Part shown: in pieces, positions 27,157-35,772 of the stretch | How positions within the stretch are numbered: the first letter of the stretch is position 1 | Layout of the letters: each line of letters begins with the position of its first letter | Assembly (NCBI RefSeq): GCF_001447385.1 | Contig: NZ_LLWQ01000185.1 | Coordinates: 1 to 63,087, forward strand | Source: Paracoccus sp. MKU1 | Lineage (GTDB): Bacteria > Pseudomonadota > Alphaproteobacteria > Rhodobacterales > Rhodobacteraceae | Direction of reading: 5' to 3' | Length of the DNA: 63,087 nt | The notes under the pieces: model-generated | The model's database searches: none | What the model saw: only the letters and a program-made list of their open reading frames with translations | What the model was told of the DNA's origin: nothing | Position numbers and translations under genes: made by a program

Positions 27157-28373
27157 CCACCTGGACCGTCGAGCGGCTGGGCCGCAAGGGCGATGGCGTG
27201 GCCATCGCGGGAGAGAGCCGCGCGCTGGCCGCGCTGACCCTGCCCGGCGAGGTGATCGAGGGCGAGGCCGAAGCGGGCCGCATCGCCAGCCCGCGCATCG
27301 TGACACCCTCGGCCGAGCGGGTGCGCCCGCCCTGCCCGCATTACCGCGCCTGCGGCGGCTGCTCGCTGATGCATGGTTCCGAGGCTTTCGTGAAGGCCTG
27401 GAAGGTCGGCGTCGTGACCGAGGCGCTGCGGGCGCAAGGGCTTTCGGCACCGGTCACCGGGGTGCATGTCTCGCCGCCGCGCTCGCGCCGGCGGGCGGTG
27501 CTGTCGGGGCGGCGGACGAAAAAGGGCGCGCTCTTGGGCTTTCACGCCCGCGCCTCGGACGTGATCGTGGACATCGCCGATTGCCATGTGCTGCGCCCGA
27601 GGATCCAGTCCGCGCTGCCGCTGCTGCGGCGGCTGGTCGTGGCCGGCGCCTCGCGTTCGGGCGAGCTGTCGCTGACCGTGACCGAGACGCCGGCGGGGCT
27701 GGATGTGGCGGTCACTGGCGGCAAGCCGATGGAGGCCGCACTGTTCCAGGCCCTCGCGGCGCTAGCCGATCAGGGCGATCTGGCGCGGCTCAGCTGGGAC
27801 GGGCAAGCCATCACCCGCCGCCCGCCGGCGCTGGCCATGGGCCGCGCCCGGGTGGTGCCGCCGCCGGGCGGGTTCCTGCAAGCCACCGCCGAGGGCGAAG
27901 CCGCGCTGCTGGCCGCCGTGCGCGGCATGGTGCGGGGCGCCGAACGGGTGCTGGACCTGTTCGCGGGCTGCGGCACCTTCTCGCTGCCGCTGGCCGAGAC
28001 GGCCGAGATCCATGCGGTCGAGGGGCTGGCCGCACCGTTGCAGGCGCTGGATGCCGCCGCGCGCCAGACACCGGGCCTGCGCCGAATCACGACCGAGATT
28101 CGCGATCTGGCGCGCCGCCCGCTCTTGCCCGACGAGCTGGCCTATGACGCGATCGTGATCGATCCACCCCGCGCCGGGGCCGAGGCGCAGGCGCGCGAGA
28201 TCGCCCAGGCGCAGGTTCCGACCCTCGCCTGGGTCAGCTGCGACCCGGTCACTTTCGCAAGGGATGCGCGGATTCTCGCCGAGAGCGGCTACAAGTTGTG
28301 GCAGCTGTTCGTGGTCGATCAGTTCCGCTGGTCGCCGCATGTCGAGACCGTGGCGGAGTTTCGCCGGCGCTAG
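27153..28373 (+). CDS. 23S rRNA m5U methyltransferase-like (TrmA/RlmC/RlmD family)
   Basis: This 406-residue protein starts at GTG 27153, overlapping the ABC gene stop. It has an N-terminal TRAM-like segment and the four-cysteine iron-sulfur pattern CPHYRACGGCSLMHG plus a later ADCHVL. The SAM-binding motif is VLDLFAGCGTFSLPL, then VIDPPRAGA and the catalytic cysteine in WVSCDPVTFARD. The family makes 5-methyluridine in 23S rRNA or tRNA. The position modified cannot be assigned from sequence, so no symbol is given. It is the last gene of the hslO operon. Confidence 0.88.
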   Translation: MTTWTVERLGRKGDGVAIAGESRALAALTLPGEVIEGEAEAGRIASPRIVTPSAERVRPPCPHYRACGGCSLMHGSEAFVKAWKVGVVTEALRAQGLSAPVTGVHVSPPRSRRRAVLSGRRTKKGALLGFHARASDVIVDIADCHVLRPRIQSALPLLRRLVVAGASRSGELSLTVTETPAGLDVAVTGGKPMEAALFQALAALADQGDLARLSWDGQAITRRPPALAMGRARVVPPPGGFLQATAEGEAALLAAVRGMVRGAERVLDLFAGCGTFSLPLAETAEIHAVEGLAAPLQALDAAARQTPGLRRITTEIRDLARRPLLPDELAYDAIVIDPPRAGAEAQAREIAQAQVPTLAWVSCDPVTFARDARILAESGYKLWQLFVVDQFRWSPHVETVAEFRRR

Positions 28374-28438
28374 CCGAATCTTAACCTCTGTGGTATTTCA
28401 TAACAAAACGAAGTGCATAGCGCACATAGAGGGCAGTG

Positions 28439-28954
28439 ATGATTCGGGCAATTCGCGCATTTCTCGCGGTTGTCGCAGTTGCCGTTGTGGCAAGCTGCGG
28501 CGGTGGCGACAGCCTCCAACCCAGCAAGACCTATCAGGGTCCGCCGATCACGCAGGTCGTGGTGAAGAAGGCCGACCGCAAGATGTATCTCGTCAGCGGC
28601 AAGGAAGTCGTCAAAAGCTACAGGATCAACCTCGGCAACCAGCCGGCCGGTCCCAAGCAGTTCGAGGGCGACGGCCGCACGCCCGAAGGGATGTATTTCA
28701 TCGACCGCTTCAACCCGCGCAGCCGCTATCACCTGTCGGTCGGCATCTCCTACCCATCTGCGCAGGACGTGGCGCAGGCGGCAGCCATGGGGCTGCGGCC
28801 GGGCGGCGACATCTTCATCCACGGCCTCGGCCCCGAGGGCCGGGCGCTGAACCGCCCGGACTGGACCGCCGGCTGCATCGCCGTCACCGACGAGGAGATC
28901 GAGGAGATCTTCACCATGCTGCGGCCGGGCGTGCCGATCTTCATCTATCCCTAG
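28439..28954 (+). CDS. L,D-transpeptidase (YkuD) lipoprotein
   Basis: This 171-residue protein has a lipoprotein signal peptide ending VVAS-C20 and a YkuD domain from ~37 to the end. The catalytic pair is probably His128 (IFIHGL) and Cys146 (DWTAGCIAVT). The canonical SxGC[VI]R is altered to TAGCIAV, lacking the arginine. YkuD proteins crosslink peptidoglycan 3-3 or attach lipoproteins to it. I chose ATG 28439 over GTG 28436; GAGGG lies 5-9 nt upstream. It stands alone behind a 65-nt AT-richer region. A second YkuD protein with a Tat signal is encoded at 30651. Confidence 0.83.
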   Translation: MIRAIRAFLAVVAVAVVASCGGGDSLQPSKTYQGPPITQVVVKKADRKMYLVSGKEVVKSYRINLGNQPAGPKQFEGDGRTPEGMYFIDRFNPRSRYHLSVGISYPSAQDVAQAAAMGLRPGGDIFIHGLGPEGRALNRPDWTAGCIAVTDEEIEEIFTMLRPGVPIFIYP

Positions 28955-28980
28955 GCGCCGGCAGCAGGGGACCTCCAGCG

Positions 28981-29041
28981 CCCCGCGCCTGACCGCGGGG
29001 CCATTTCCCGAAAGCATCCGGCCGGCATCCTGCAAGATGCC
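28981..29041. terminator. Two hairpins between convergent LDT and GST genes
   Basis: CCCCGCG (28981-28987) pairs with CGCGGGG (28994-29000), followed by CCATTT. GGCATC (29024-29029) pairs with GATGCC (29036-29041). T tracts are poor, so termination is inferred mainly from the convergent setting. Confidence 0.4.
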
Positions 29042-29059
29042 CTCTCTGCGGGACGCCTT

Positions 29060-29713
29060 TCAATTCCGGGCCTGGCCTTTCGCCGCATCTGCCGCTGCGA
29101 AATGCGCCAACTGATCGCGATGGGCCTTCTGGAAGGCGGGACGGCTGCAAGCACGCGCGACATAGGCTTTGAGAGCGCCGTAATGCTCCAGCTCACCCAG
29201 TTCGTTGGGGATGCGAAGCACGTCGGACATCAATATATCCGCGACCGTGAAGCGCGAGGCCGCCAGCCATTCCCGCCTCTCCAGAACCGCCTCCAGCCGT
29301 TCGAAACGCTGCTGCATCCAACCGGCAAGGGGATTTTCCGCCGGTTCGGACATGTCGATGAACCACCAGGGCACGGTGACCATCTCGACCGAGTTCAGCG
29401 CGGCGATGAACCATTGCAGCGTATCGGCCCTTCCCTGGGCATCGCGGGGCATCAGCGCCTCGCTCTTCTCCGCCAGGTGCAGGAGGCAAGCGCCGCTCTC
29501 GAAGATGCGAATATCGCCGTCGTCGAGGAACGGAACCTGGGCGAAGGGCTGCCGGGCCAGATGATCCGGCCCCCGCTCGTCGAACGGGACGGTGGCAACG
29601 GCATAATCGACGCCCGCCTCATCGAGGGCCCAGCGCAGCCGAAGATCACGCACATAGCCGCGCGGCGGCTCGGGCACCCAGTCATAGGTCCAGATTGTCA
29701 CGCGTTCCGGCAT
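29060..29713 (-). CDS. Glutathione S-transferase family protein
   Basis: This 217-residue protein has an N-terminal thioredoxin-like domain with the GSH-binding stretch FAQVPFLDDGDIRIFESGAC (cis-Pro at VPF, then ES) and an all-helical C-terminal domain with FTVADILMSDVLRIP. The N-terminus MPERVTIWTYDWVPEPPRG is unusual, with no clear Ser/Cys/Tyr at the standard catalytic place. GSTs detoxify electrophiles or act in catabolism; the substrate is unknown. It starts at ATG 29713. No operon partner is evident; 143 nt separate it from the CAP gene on the same strand. Confidence 0.85.
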   Translation of the reverse strand: MPERVTIWTYDWVPEPPRGYVRDLRLRWALDEAGVDYAVATVPFDERGPDHLARQPFAQVPFLDDGDIRIFESGACLLHLAEKSEALMPRDAQGRADTLQWFIAALNSVEMVTVPWWFIDMSEPAENPLAGWMQQRFERLEAVLERREWLAASRFTVADILMSDVLRIPNELGELEHYGALKAYVARACSRPAFQKAHRDQLAHFAAADAAKGQARN

Positions 29714-29827
29714 CCTGGCATCCCCTCGGCAGCGAGACCCTAGCATAGCACATCGCCGCCCGGGATCGACACCACGAAGGCCGGATGCCAAGCCGACCGG
29801 CGGCCGCGCCTGCAAGCCGGACTGAAG

Positions 29828-29849
29828 GCGCGGCCCGGATGGGCCGCGC
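29828..29849 (-). terminator. Hairpin after the CAP-domain gene
   Basis: GCGCGGCCC (29828-29836) and GGGCCGCGC (29841-29849) form a perfect 9-bp stem with loop GGAT, 7 nt past the CAP gene stop. There is little T tract on the minus strand. Confidence 0.5.
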
Positions 29850-29856
29850 TGCCGGA

Positions 29857-30420
29857 TCAGATGCCGGCGCCCGGCGCGAAGCCGCCCGCCATGGCCGCCG
29901 GCACGCCGCCCGAGCCGCCGGTGATCAGCACCCACCAGATCTTGCCCGAGGGCTCCTGATACCAGCCGATGCCGAATTCCGTGGCGCGCGGGTCCATGAT
30001 CACGTCGCGCGTGTCGCGGGTCTGCATCCAGGCATTCAGCGTGGTGATCTCGTTCTCGTAGGTCTCCGAGATGTTCTCGCCCACCAGATGGCCCGAATAG
30101 CCCTGGCGCCGCACCCGGTCGAGCGGCGAGGAGCCGTCCGAGCCGAAATGCCAGGCCCGGTTCTGCGCCGCCATGTCGCGGGCATGGACCTTGGCCGCCG
30201 CATCCAGCATCGGGTTCTGCACCATGCCGGGGGCGGCGATATTGGCGCGCAGGGCGTTGATCTGGCCCAGGACGCGGCCAGGGATCTGCGCCTCCTCGCG
30301 CGGGGTGATCCGATAGGCGACCGGCAGCGGCTGGCCATCGGGGCCAAGTTGCGGCTGCGGCTGCTGGCAGGCCGCAAGAGCCAGCACCGACACGAGCGCC
30401 AGGGTAGAGAGCTTCAGCAT
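29857..30420 (-). CDS. CAP-domain (SCP/PR1-like) lipoprotein
   Basis: This 187-residue protein has a signal peptide and lipobox ALAAC (Cys18), followed by a bacterial CAP domain: NPMLDAAAKVHARDMAAQNR, the HFGSDGSSPLDRV motif and GHLVGENISETYENE. Residues ATEFGIGWYQ and IWWVLI complete the fold. Bacterial CAP proteins are exported and of uncertain function. The start at 30420 with AGGA just upstream is favoured over the 71-residue longer frame. It is divergent from the Tat L,D-transpeptidase gene, with 230 nt between. Confidence 0.85.
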   Translation of the reverse strand: MLKLSTLALVSVLALAACQQPQPQLGPDGQPLPVAYRITPREEAQIPGRVLGQINALRANIAAPGMVQNPMLDAAAKVHARDMAAQNRAWHFGSDGSSPLDRVRRQGYSGHLVGENISETYENEITTLNAWMQTRDTRDVIMDPRATEFGIGWYQEPSGKIWWVLITGGSGGVPAAMAGGFAPGAGI

Positions 30421-30650
30421 GATGTCCTGTCCCAAAGGATATTTGCGCCAGCCATACAAAAGCGCGCCAGCCGCTTCAAACCCAAGATTGCGTGAGGGCC
30501 ACAGGCTGCGACTCTGTTGCGACAATGACGCTTGTTTGAATTGCAAGGTGCATGCGCCGGGCGTAAATCCCGGTTCCAGCAAGACCTCTTTCGCAAAATC
30601 GGGCAGAGAAGGCCGCGGCAAGCGGTCCGTCACAATATCAGGAGCGACAC
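30421..30650. promoter_or_regulatory. Divergent promoter region, CAP gene / L,D-transpeptidase
   Basis: This 230-nt spacer is less GC-rich than its surroundings, with stretches such as TTGCGACAATGACGCTTG. I see no convincing palindrome or complete sigma-70 pair, and no small gene with a good ribosome binding site. Confidence 0.35.
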
Positions 30651-31304
30651 ATGATCACGCCGAAAAATCCGGTCTCGCGCCGGAAATTTCTGACCGCCTC
30701 GGTGGCGATGGGCGCGGCGGGCCTGGCCGCCCCGGCCATCGCGCAGTCCTTCGACCCCTATACCGGCCAGCCGTTGCAGGGCACGGCGGGCGGCGCCACC
30801 CCGGACGCGGGCATGGTGCAATACGATGCCGGACAGGATTCGCGGCGCAACATCTCCAGCTTCCGCATGCAGGACTGGCAGCCCTATTTCAGCACCCTGA
30901 CCAACGGCGCCATCCTGGTCGACCTGACCTCGCGCGCGCTGCATTTCTGGTCCGAGGACCAGTCGGTCTATCGGCTGTTCCCGACCTCGGTCCCGGTCAG
31001 CGCCGACCTGACCCGCACCGGCCGCACAGAGATCATCAAGAAGGTCGTCGGCCCCAGCTGGGCGCCCACCCCTGAGATGAAGAAGCGCAACCCCGAATGG
31101 CCGGATTTCGTGCCGCCGGGGCCGGACAACCCGCTGGGCACCCATGCGTTGTGGCTGAGCTGGCAGTATTACCGCATCCACGGCACGCATGACACGCGCA
31201 AGATCGGCCGCAAATCCTCGAACGGCTGCATCGGCCTTTACAACGAGCATATCCAGCAACTCTACGACCTGACCAAGATCGGCACCCAGGTGCTGCTGAT
31301 CTGA
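30651..31304 (+). CDS. Tat-exported L,D-transpeptidase (YkuD domain)
   Basis: This 217-residue protein begins with a twin-arginine signal, SRRKFLTASVAM, followed by a hydrophobic stretch ending PAIAQ. The YkuD catalytic region has WQYYRIHGTHDTRKIG (His177, His180) and SSNGCIGLYNEH (Cys193). The ErfK-like core LVDLTSRALHFW is near residue 90. It should form 3-3 crosslinks or link proteins to peptidoglycan in the periplasm. Tat export implies folding before export, which is common for this group in Rhodobacterales as I recall. A terminator follows. Confidence 0.9.
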   Translation: MITPKNPVSRRKFLTASVAMGAAGLAAPAIAQSFDPYTGQPLQGTAGGATPDAGMVQYDAGQDSRRNISSFRMQDWQPYFSTLTNGAILVDLTSRALHFWSEDQSVYRLFPTSVPVSADLTRTGRTEIIKKVVGPSWAPTPEMKKRNPEWPDFVPPGPDNPLGTHALWLSWQYYRIHGTHDTRKIGRKSSNGCIGLYNEHIQQLYDLTKIGTQVLLI

Positions 31305-31330
31305 CCGGGTCGCCAGGGACCGACAGCGAA

Positions 31331-31356
31331 AGGGGCCGCAAGGCCCCTGTTTCGTT
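31331..31356 (+). terminator. Rho-independent terminator
   Basis: AGGGGCC (31331-31337), loop GCAA, GGCCCCT (31342-31348), then GTTTCGTTT. It lies 27 nt after the L,D-transpeptidase stop. Confidence 0.75.
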
Positions 31357-31407
31357 TCGACCGCCCGGATCGGAGGGGGGGTTTGGGCCTTGGCGGACGG
31401 TCGAGCT

Positions 31408-31881
31408 TCAAGCTGAGCGCACGATCCGAACCTGAAAGCAGTTGTTCCGCGCGGATCGCACATCAACGAAGCTGATGTCGTCGCGATCCAGAAGTTCGGC
31501 GGCATAGGCGGCAATGTCTTCCTTCGCCACGACCCTGCCCGTGCCGTAACGGATACGTTGCTCTGCCGTGTAGCCCTTGAGCAGATAATCCGGGCTGGAT
31601 GTCAGGATCGGTGGCACCCCCGTGCCTGCCCATGCCGCACATTCGTCAGCGCACAGGAATATGGGGCCAGTTTCGGCATAGGGCTGGACATGATCAAATG
31701 GCCGGTAGGCCAGGATCAGCATTTCGGCCCCCTTGGGAACGAAGTCCAGACAATGCCGGCACGGATTCCCACCGCCAGAGGATCGCACGCGCTCCGGGGC
31801 GCAATCATAGGCGTCGCGCCCTCCGTTCCGCAGTTCGTCGACCTTGTCGCTCGGGAGCGGAAGAAACTTGATCTTTGCCAT
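31408..31881 (-). CDS. DUF1203 family protein
   Basis: This 157-residue protein resembles the DUF1203 family. Typical segments are NPCRHCLDFVPKGAEMLILA with a CRHC pair, IFLCADECAAW with two more cysteines, and a C-terminal NNCFQVRIVR. The four cysteines suggest a metal site. No signal peptide is seen and the function is unknown. Codon use looks slightly less GC-biased than its neighbours, though I did not compute it. It starts at ATG 31881 and stands alone between convergent and co-directional genes. Confidence 0.8.
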   Translation of the reverse strand: MAKIKFLPLPSDKVDELRNGGRDAYDCAPERVRSSGGGNPCRHCLDFVPKGAEMLILAYRPFDHVQPYAETGPIFLCADECAAWAGTGVPPILTSSPDYLLKGYTAEQRIRYGTGRVVAKEDIAAYAAELLDRDDISFVDVRSARNNCFQVRIVRSA

Positions 31882-31990
31882 TCGGAACCCCCTGAAGTCA
31901 GGCGGTCATGTTCCGATCTGTGGAAGCCCTCGCACCCCGTTTCTTGCGCTCGCATGGCTGTTTCGTCCCGATGACGGGCAAAGCCACCCG

Positions 31991-33022
31991 TCAGACCCAC
32001 CCCCCCAGGTTCTCGCCGATCACCGCCGTCAGCACGTCGATATGGTCAGGCTCGGCATTCAGGCAGGGGATATAGGTGAATTCCTTGCCGCCGGCATGGA
32101 TGAAGGCCTCGCGGATCTCGCCCTGGATCTCCTCCAGCGTCTCGATGCAATCGGCCGAGAAGGCGGGCGAGATCACCGCGATCTCGGTGATGCCCTGCTT
32201 GGCCAGCTCGGCCACATGCTCGACGGTATAGGGGCGCAGCCATTCCTCGGTGCCGAAAACCGACTGGAAGGTGGTGTCGATCACGCCCTCATCCCAGCCC
32301 AGCCGCTCGCGCAGCAGGCGCGAGGTCTTCTGGCACTGGCAATGATAGGGGTCGCCCTCCATCAGATAGCGTTTCGGCATGCCGTGATAGCTGGCGACCA
32401 GCTTCTTCGGCTGGCGGCCGCCGAGCGCACGCTCGACCGATCCCGCCAGCGCCGCGATATAATCCGACCGGTCGAAATAGGGCGGTACGGTGCGCGACGC
32501 CGGCTGCCATTTCTGCACCATCAGGGCGCGGAAGAACTGGTCGTTCGCCGTGGCCGTCGTCGCCCCGGCATATTGCGGATACAGCGGGAAGAACAGGATG
32601 CGGTCGCAACCCGCCTTGACCATGCGCTCCACCACGTCCGGGGTCGAGGGGTTGCCGTAGCGCATGCAGAAATCGACCATCACCCGGTCGCCCCACAGCG
32701 CCGCCGCGCGCTCGCGCAGCGCCGCCACCTGCTGCTTGGTGATGGTCATCAGCGGGCTTTCGTTCGCCTCGTTGTTCCAGATCAGGCGGTAATTCGCCCC
32801 CGAGGTGAAGGGCCGCTTGGTCAGGATGACGGTTTGCAGCAGCGGCTGCCATTTCCAGGCCGGATAGTCGATCACCCGCTTGTCCGACAGGAATTCGCTC
32901 AGATAGCGCCGCATCGGCCAGTAATCCGGCGAATCGGGGGTGCCCAGATTGGCGATCAGCACGCCGATCTTGCGGGCCGGGATCTGCGGATGGCTTGCGG
33001 GGACGTACTCGGCAAGGGTCAT
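31991..33022 (-). CDS. hemH: Ferrochelatase
   Basis: This 343-residue enzyme inserts ferrous iron into protoporphyrin IX, the last step of heme synthesis. Signatures are GVLIANLGTPDSPDYW at the N-terminus, FFPLYPQYAGATTAT, the active-site histidine in ASYHGMPKRY and the C-terminal SPAFSADCIETLEEI with the conserved glutamate. MTLAEYVPASHPQ from 33022 is a plausible start; the longer frame runs into the upstream gene. It overlaps the methyltransferase gene upstream by 4 nt. Confidence 0.96.
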   Translation of the reverse strand: MTLAEYVPASHPQIPARKIGVLIANLGTPDSPDYWPMRRYLSEFLSDKRVIDYPAWKWQPLLQTVILTKRPFTSGANYRLIWNNEANESPLMTITKQQVAALRERAAALWGDRVMVDFCMRYGNPSTPDVVERMVKAGCDRILFFPLYPQYAGATTATANDQFFRALMVQKWQPASRTVPPYFDRSDYIAALAGSVERALGGRQPKKLVASYHGMPKRYLMEGDPYHCQCQKTSRLLRERLGWDEGVIDTTFQSVFGTEEWLRPYTVEHVAELAKQGITEIAVISPAFSADCIETLEEIQGEIREAFIHAGGKEFTYIPCLNAEPDHIDVLTAVIGENLGGWV

Positions 33023-33858
33023 TCGGGCTTTCTCGTGCTGGCAAGTGCTTCGGCAAGCGGCATCCGGGCCGAGCCTGGGCGAAGCGGTTTCTGCTGACTG
33101 GCATCGGGCGCCCATCCGGTCAGGAAAACCAGATCGAAGGTCGCCCGGATGCGCGTCCCGTCCTGCGGGTCGGCATGGTTTTCGGCATAAAGCGCGGCGG
33201 CACGCAACAGGACATCTCGTCGCGTCGGGTGCCGCAGCCTTTGGGCCAGCGCATTGCCCTCGCCCATGCCGCGCAGGTCGCGGGCCAGGTGGAACAGGCT
33301 GCGATAGCTGACGATCTGGGTGATCTGGTCGGCGACCGGCAGCGCCAGCCCGGCGCGCGGCAACAGCCCGCCCAGGTCGCGGATCTCGCCCATGGGCAGG
33401 ACGCGGGGGGACAGGCCGCCGGTCACCTCGGCCTCAGCCCGGGTCAGAGAATCGCGCAATTCGTGCAGCGTGCCCCCGCCCGGGCAGGCGGCGATGAACA
33501 GCCCGTCGGGACGCAGCGCGCGCGCCGACTGTGCGATCTGGCCGACCGGATCCTCGGCCCAGTGCAGCGCCATAGCGTGAATGATCAGGTCATGCGCGCC
33601 GGGTTCAAGTTCCAGCATGGGCGTGTCGGCAACGACCTTGGCCCCGGGCATCGCCTCGCGCCAGAAATCCGGCCGGCCAGTCACCACGGCGATGTCGCTA
33701 AACCGTCTGTTAACCTCTGCCAGCCTATCCTCGATCTCGTCGGCGATGGTTCGATGCAGGAAATCGACCGGCCCAAGGCGCAGGGCGCGGGCGCGGTTGC
33801 GGTCAAGCGCGCGGCGGTCGGTCAGGCCGGGAACGGAGGAGGGGCGATCAGGCATCAT
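33019..33858 (-). CDS. Class I SAM-dependent methyltransferase (BioC/NDUFAF5-like)
   Basis: This 279-residue protein of the methyltransferase-11 type looks most like alphaproteobacterial homologues of NDUFAF5. The N-terminus LDRNRARALRLGPVDFLHRT is typical of that group. A degenerate SAM region follows, then the conserved HDLIIHAMALHWAEDPVGQI and LRPDGLFIAACPGGGTLHEL. The classical glycine motif I is not obvious, so activity is uncertain. It is the first gene of a two-gene unit with hemH (ATGA overlap) and is divergent from comF with almost no spacer. Confidence 0.78.
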   Translation of the reverse strand: MMPDRPSSVPGLTDRRALDRNRARALRLGPVDFLHRTIADEIEDRLAEVNRRFSDIAVVTGRPDFWREAMPGAKVVADTPMLELEPGAHDLIIHAMALHWAEDPVGQIAQSARALRPDGLFIAACPGGGTLHELRDSLTRAEAEVTGGLSPRVLPMGEIRDLGGLLPRAGLALPVADQITQIVSYRSLFHLARDLRGMGEGNALAQRLRHPTRRDVLLRAAALYAENHADPQDGTRIRATFDLVFLTGWAPDASQQKPLRPGSARMPLAEALASTRKPE

Positions 33859-33889
33859 GGGGGCGCAACATAGGGGGCTTCGCGGCCTG

Positions 33890-34627
33890 ATGAAAGGCGC
33901 ATTGCGGCTGGTCTATCCGCCGCAATGCCTGTGCTGCGGCGCACCCGTCGCCGAGGAGGGCGGGCTGTGCCCGCCTTGCTGGCGCGAGGCAGAATTCATC
34001 CAAGGCCTCTGCTGCACGCGCTGCGGCATGCCATTGCCCGGCGACGGCATCGGCAATGCCGGGGAGGAGGAGGCGGGGCTGCTGATCTGCGACCACTGCC
34101 TGGCGATGCCGCGGCCCTGGCAGCAGGGGCGCGCGGCGCTGGTCTATCGCGGCAGCGGGCGCAGGCTGGCCTTGATGCTGAAACACGGCGACCGGCTGGA
34201 CCTGGCGCCGGCGCTGGGGGACTGGGTGGCGCGCGCGGCGCTGCCGCTGCTGCGGCCGGGCGCGGTGGTGGTGCCGGTGCCGGTACATCTGCGGCGGTTG
34301 CTGAAGCGCAGATACAACCAGGCCGAGATGCTGTCCCAGCGCGTCGCCCGCGCGCATGGGCTGGCACATCTGCCGGGCGCCCTGCGGCGACTGCGGCATA
34401 CGCCGATGCAGGACCACGGCAGCATCGGCGACCGTTTCGCGAATGTCGAGGGCGCCATCGCCGTGCCCGCGCGCATGGCACGGCACGTGCAGGGCCGCGC
34501 GGTGCTGCTGGTCGATGATGTAATGGCCTCGGGGGCGACGCTGGCCGCCTCGGCCGAGGCACTGCGGGCGGCGGGGGCGGGGCCGATCTCGGTCGTGGTT
34601 CTGGCGCGGGCGGTCAAGGATGCCTAG
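33890..34627 (+). CDS. comF: ComF family phosphoribosyltransferase-like protein
   Basis: This 245-residue ComF/GntX-like protein has an N-terminal four-cysteine zinc finger (CLCCGAP and CPPC, then CTRCG and CDHC). The PRPP-type domain has the VPVPVHLRRLLKRRYNQAEM segment and the PRPP loop VLLVDDVMASGATLA. ComF proteins take part in DNA uptake in naturally competent species; here that role is not established. I chose ATG 33890 (MKGALRLVYPPQC), the family-typical start. ATG 33857 would overlap the divergent start codon. It leads the operon comF-grxC-nitrilase-marR. Confidence 0.9.
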   Translation: MKGALRLVYPPQCLCCGAPVAEEGGLCPPCWREAEFIQGLCCTRCGMPLPGDGIGNAGEEEAGLLICDHCLAMPRPWQQGRAALVYRGSGRRLALMLKHGDRLDLAPALGDWVARAALPLLRPGAVVVPVPVHLRRLLKRRYNQAEMLSQRVARAHGLAHLPGALRRLRHTPMQDHGSIGDRFANVEGAIAVPARMARHVQGRAVLLVDDVMASGATLAASAEALRAAGAGPISVVVLARAVKDA

Positions 34628-34660
34628 ATAGGGTCCGAACCATGAATCCGGGACGCGCAT

Positions 34661-34924
34661 ATGGCCAAGGTCGAGATCTACACCACCCCCACCTGCCCCT
34701 ATTGCACCGCTGCGAAATCGCTGCTGCGCAAGAAGGGCATCGCCTATGAGGAAACCGATGTCAGCCGCGATCCGCAGCTGCGCGCCGCGATGACCCAGCG
34801 CGCCGGCGGCCGCCGCACCGTGCCGCAGATCTTCATCGACGGCCGCCATGTCGGCGGCAGCGACGACCTGCACGCGCTGGATCACCGGGGCAAGCTGGAC
34901 GGGCTGCTGGGCCTGACGGCATGA
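34661..34924 (+). CDS. grxC: Glutaredoxin 3
   Basis: This 87-residue glutaredoxin has active site CPYC (TPTCPYCTAAKSLL), the TVPQIF cis-proline loop and GGSDDL GSH-binding end. It reduces disulfides and glutathione mixed disulfides in the cytoplasm. It sits 33 nt after comF, and its stop overlaps the nitrilase gene start as ATGA. Confidence 0.95.
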   Translation: MAKVEIYTTPTCPYCTAAKSLLRKKGIAYEETDVSRDPQLRAAMTQRAGGRRTVPQIFIDGRHVGGSDDLHALDHRGKLDGLLGLTA

Positions 34925-35772
34925 GCGAGGCGCTGACGGCGGGGCTGGTGCAGCTGAGCGTCTCGGACGATCCCGAGCGCAACCTGCCGGTCACGCGGGC
35001 GCTGATCCGCGAGGCGGCGCAGGGCGGCGCCGACTGGGTGCTGACGCCCGAGGCCACCAACCTGCTGGGCGCCAGTCGCGAATTGCAGGAGCGCATCCTG
35101 CATGTCGAGGCCGAGGATCCCACCCTGGCAGCGCTGCGCGCGGATGCGCGGAGCCTGGGTATCTGGCTGCTGATCGGCTCGCTGTCGCTGAAGACCGGCG
35201 ATCCAGCCGAGACGCGCTTTGCCAATCGCAGCTTCCTGATCGCCCCGGACGGCAGCATCCGGGCGCGCTACGACAAGCTGCATATGTTCGACGTGACGGT
35301 GTCCGAGAGCGAATCCTATCGCGAATCGGCGGCCTTCCGGCCCGGCGAGCGGGCGGTGCTGGTCCGGGAGCCGCTGCCCATCGGCATGACCGTCTGCTAC
35401 GATCTGCGCTTTCCGCAGCTTTACCGCGCGCTGGCCAAGGCGGGGGCCGAGGTGCTGACCGTGCCCGCCGCCTTCAACGACACCACCGGCGCCGCCCATT
35501 GGGAGGTGCTGTTGCGCGCCCGCGCCATCGAGACCGGCTGCTTCGTGCTGGCCCCGGCGCAATGCGGCAGCCATGCGACGCATTTCGAACCCGGGCGCCG
35601 GGTCCGGCGCAGCCATGGCCATTCCCTTGCGGTCGGCCCCTGGGGCGAGGTGCTGGCCGACGGCGGCAGCGAACCCGGCGTCACTTTCGTCACGCTTGAC
35701 CGCGAGGCAGTTCTCGGGGCACGGTCCCGCATCCCATCGCTGACGCATGACCGGAACTTCACAGGGCCATGA
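34921..35772 (+). CDS. Carbon-nitrogen hydrolase, probable deaminated glutathione amidase
   Basis: This 283-residue nitrilase-superfamily protein has its catalytic triad visible: Glu44 (TPEATN), Lys119 (YDKLHMFD) and Cys159 (TVCYDLRFP). The sequence around YDKLHMFDV is characteristic of the Nit1/YbeM group, which repairs deaminated glutathione. Coupling with grxC by ATGA overlap supports a glutathione-related role (inference). Translation of the next gene, a MarR regulator, overlaps its end by 4 nt. Confidence 0.88.
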   Translation: MSEALTAGLVQLSVSDDPERNLPVTRALIREAAQGGADWVLTPEATNLLGASRELQERILHVEAEDPTLAALRADARSLGIWLLIGSLSLKTGDPAETRFANRSFLIAPDGSIRARYDKLHMFDVTVSESESYRESAAFRPGERAVLVREPLPIGMTVCYDLRFPQLYRALAKAGAEVLTVPAAFNDTTGAAHWEVLLRARAIETGCFVLAPAQCGSHATHFEPGRRVRRSHGHSLAVGPWGEVLADGGSEPGVTFVTLDREAVLGARSRIPSLTHDRNFTGP

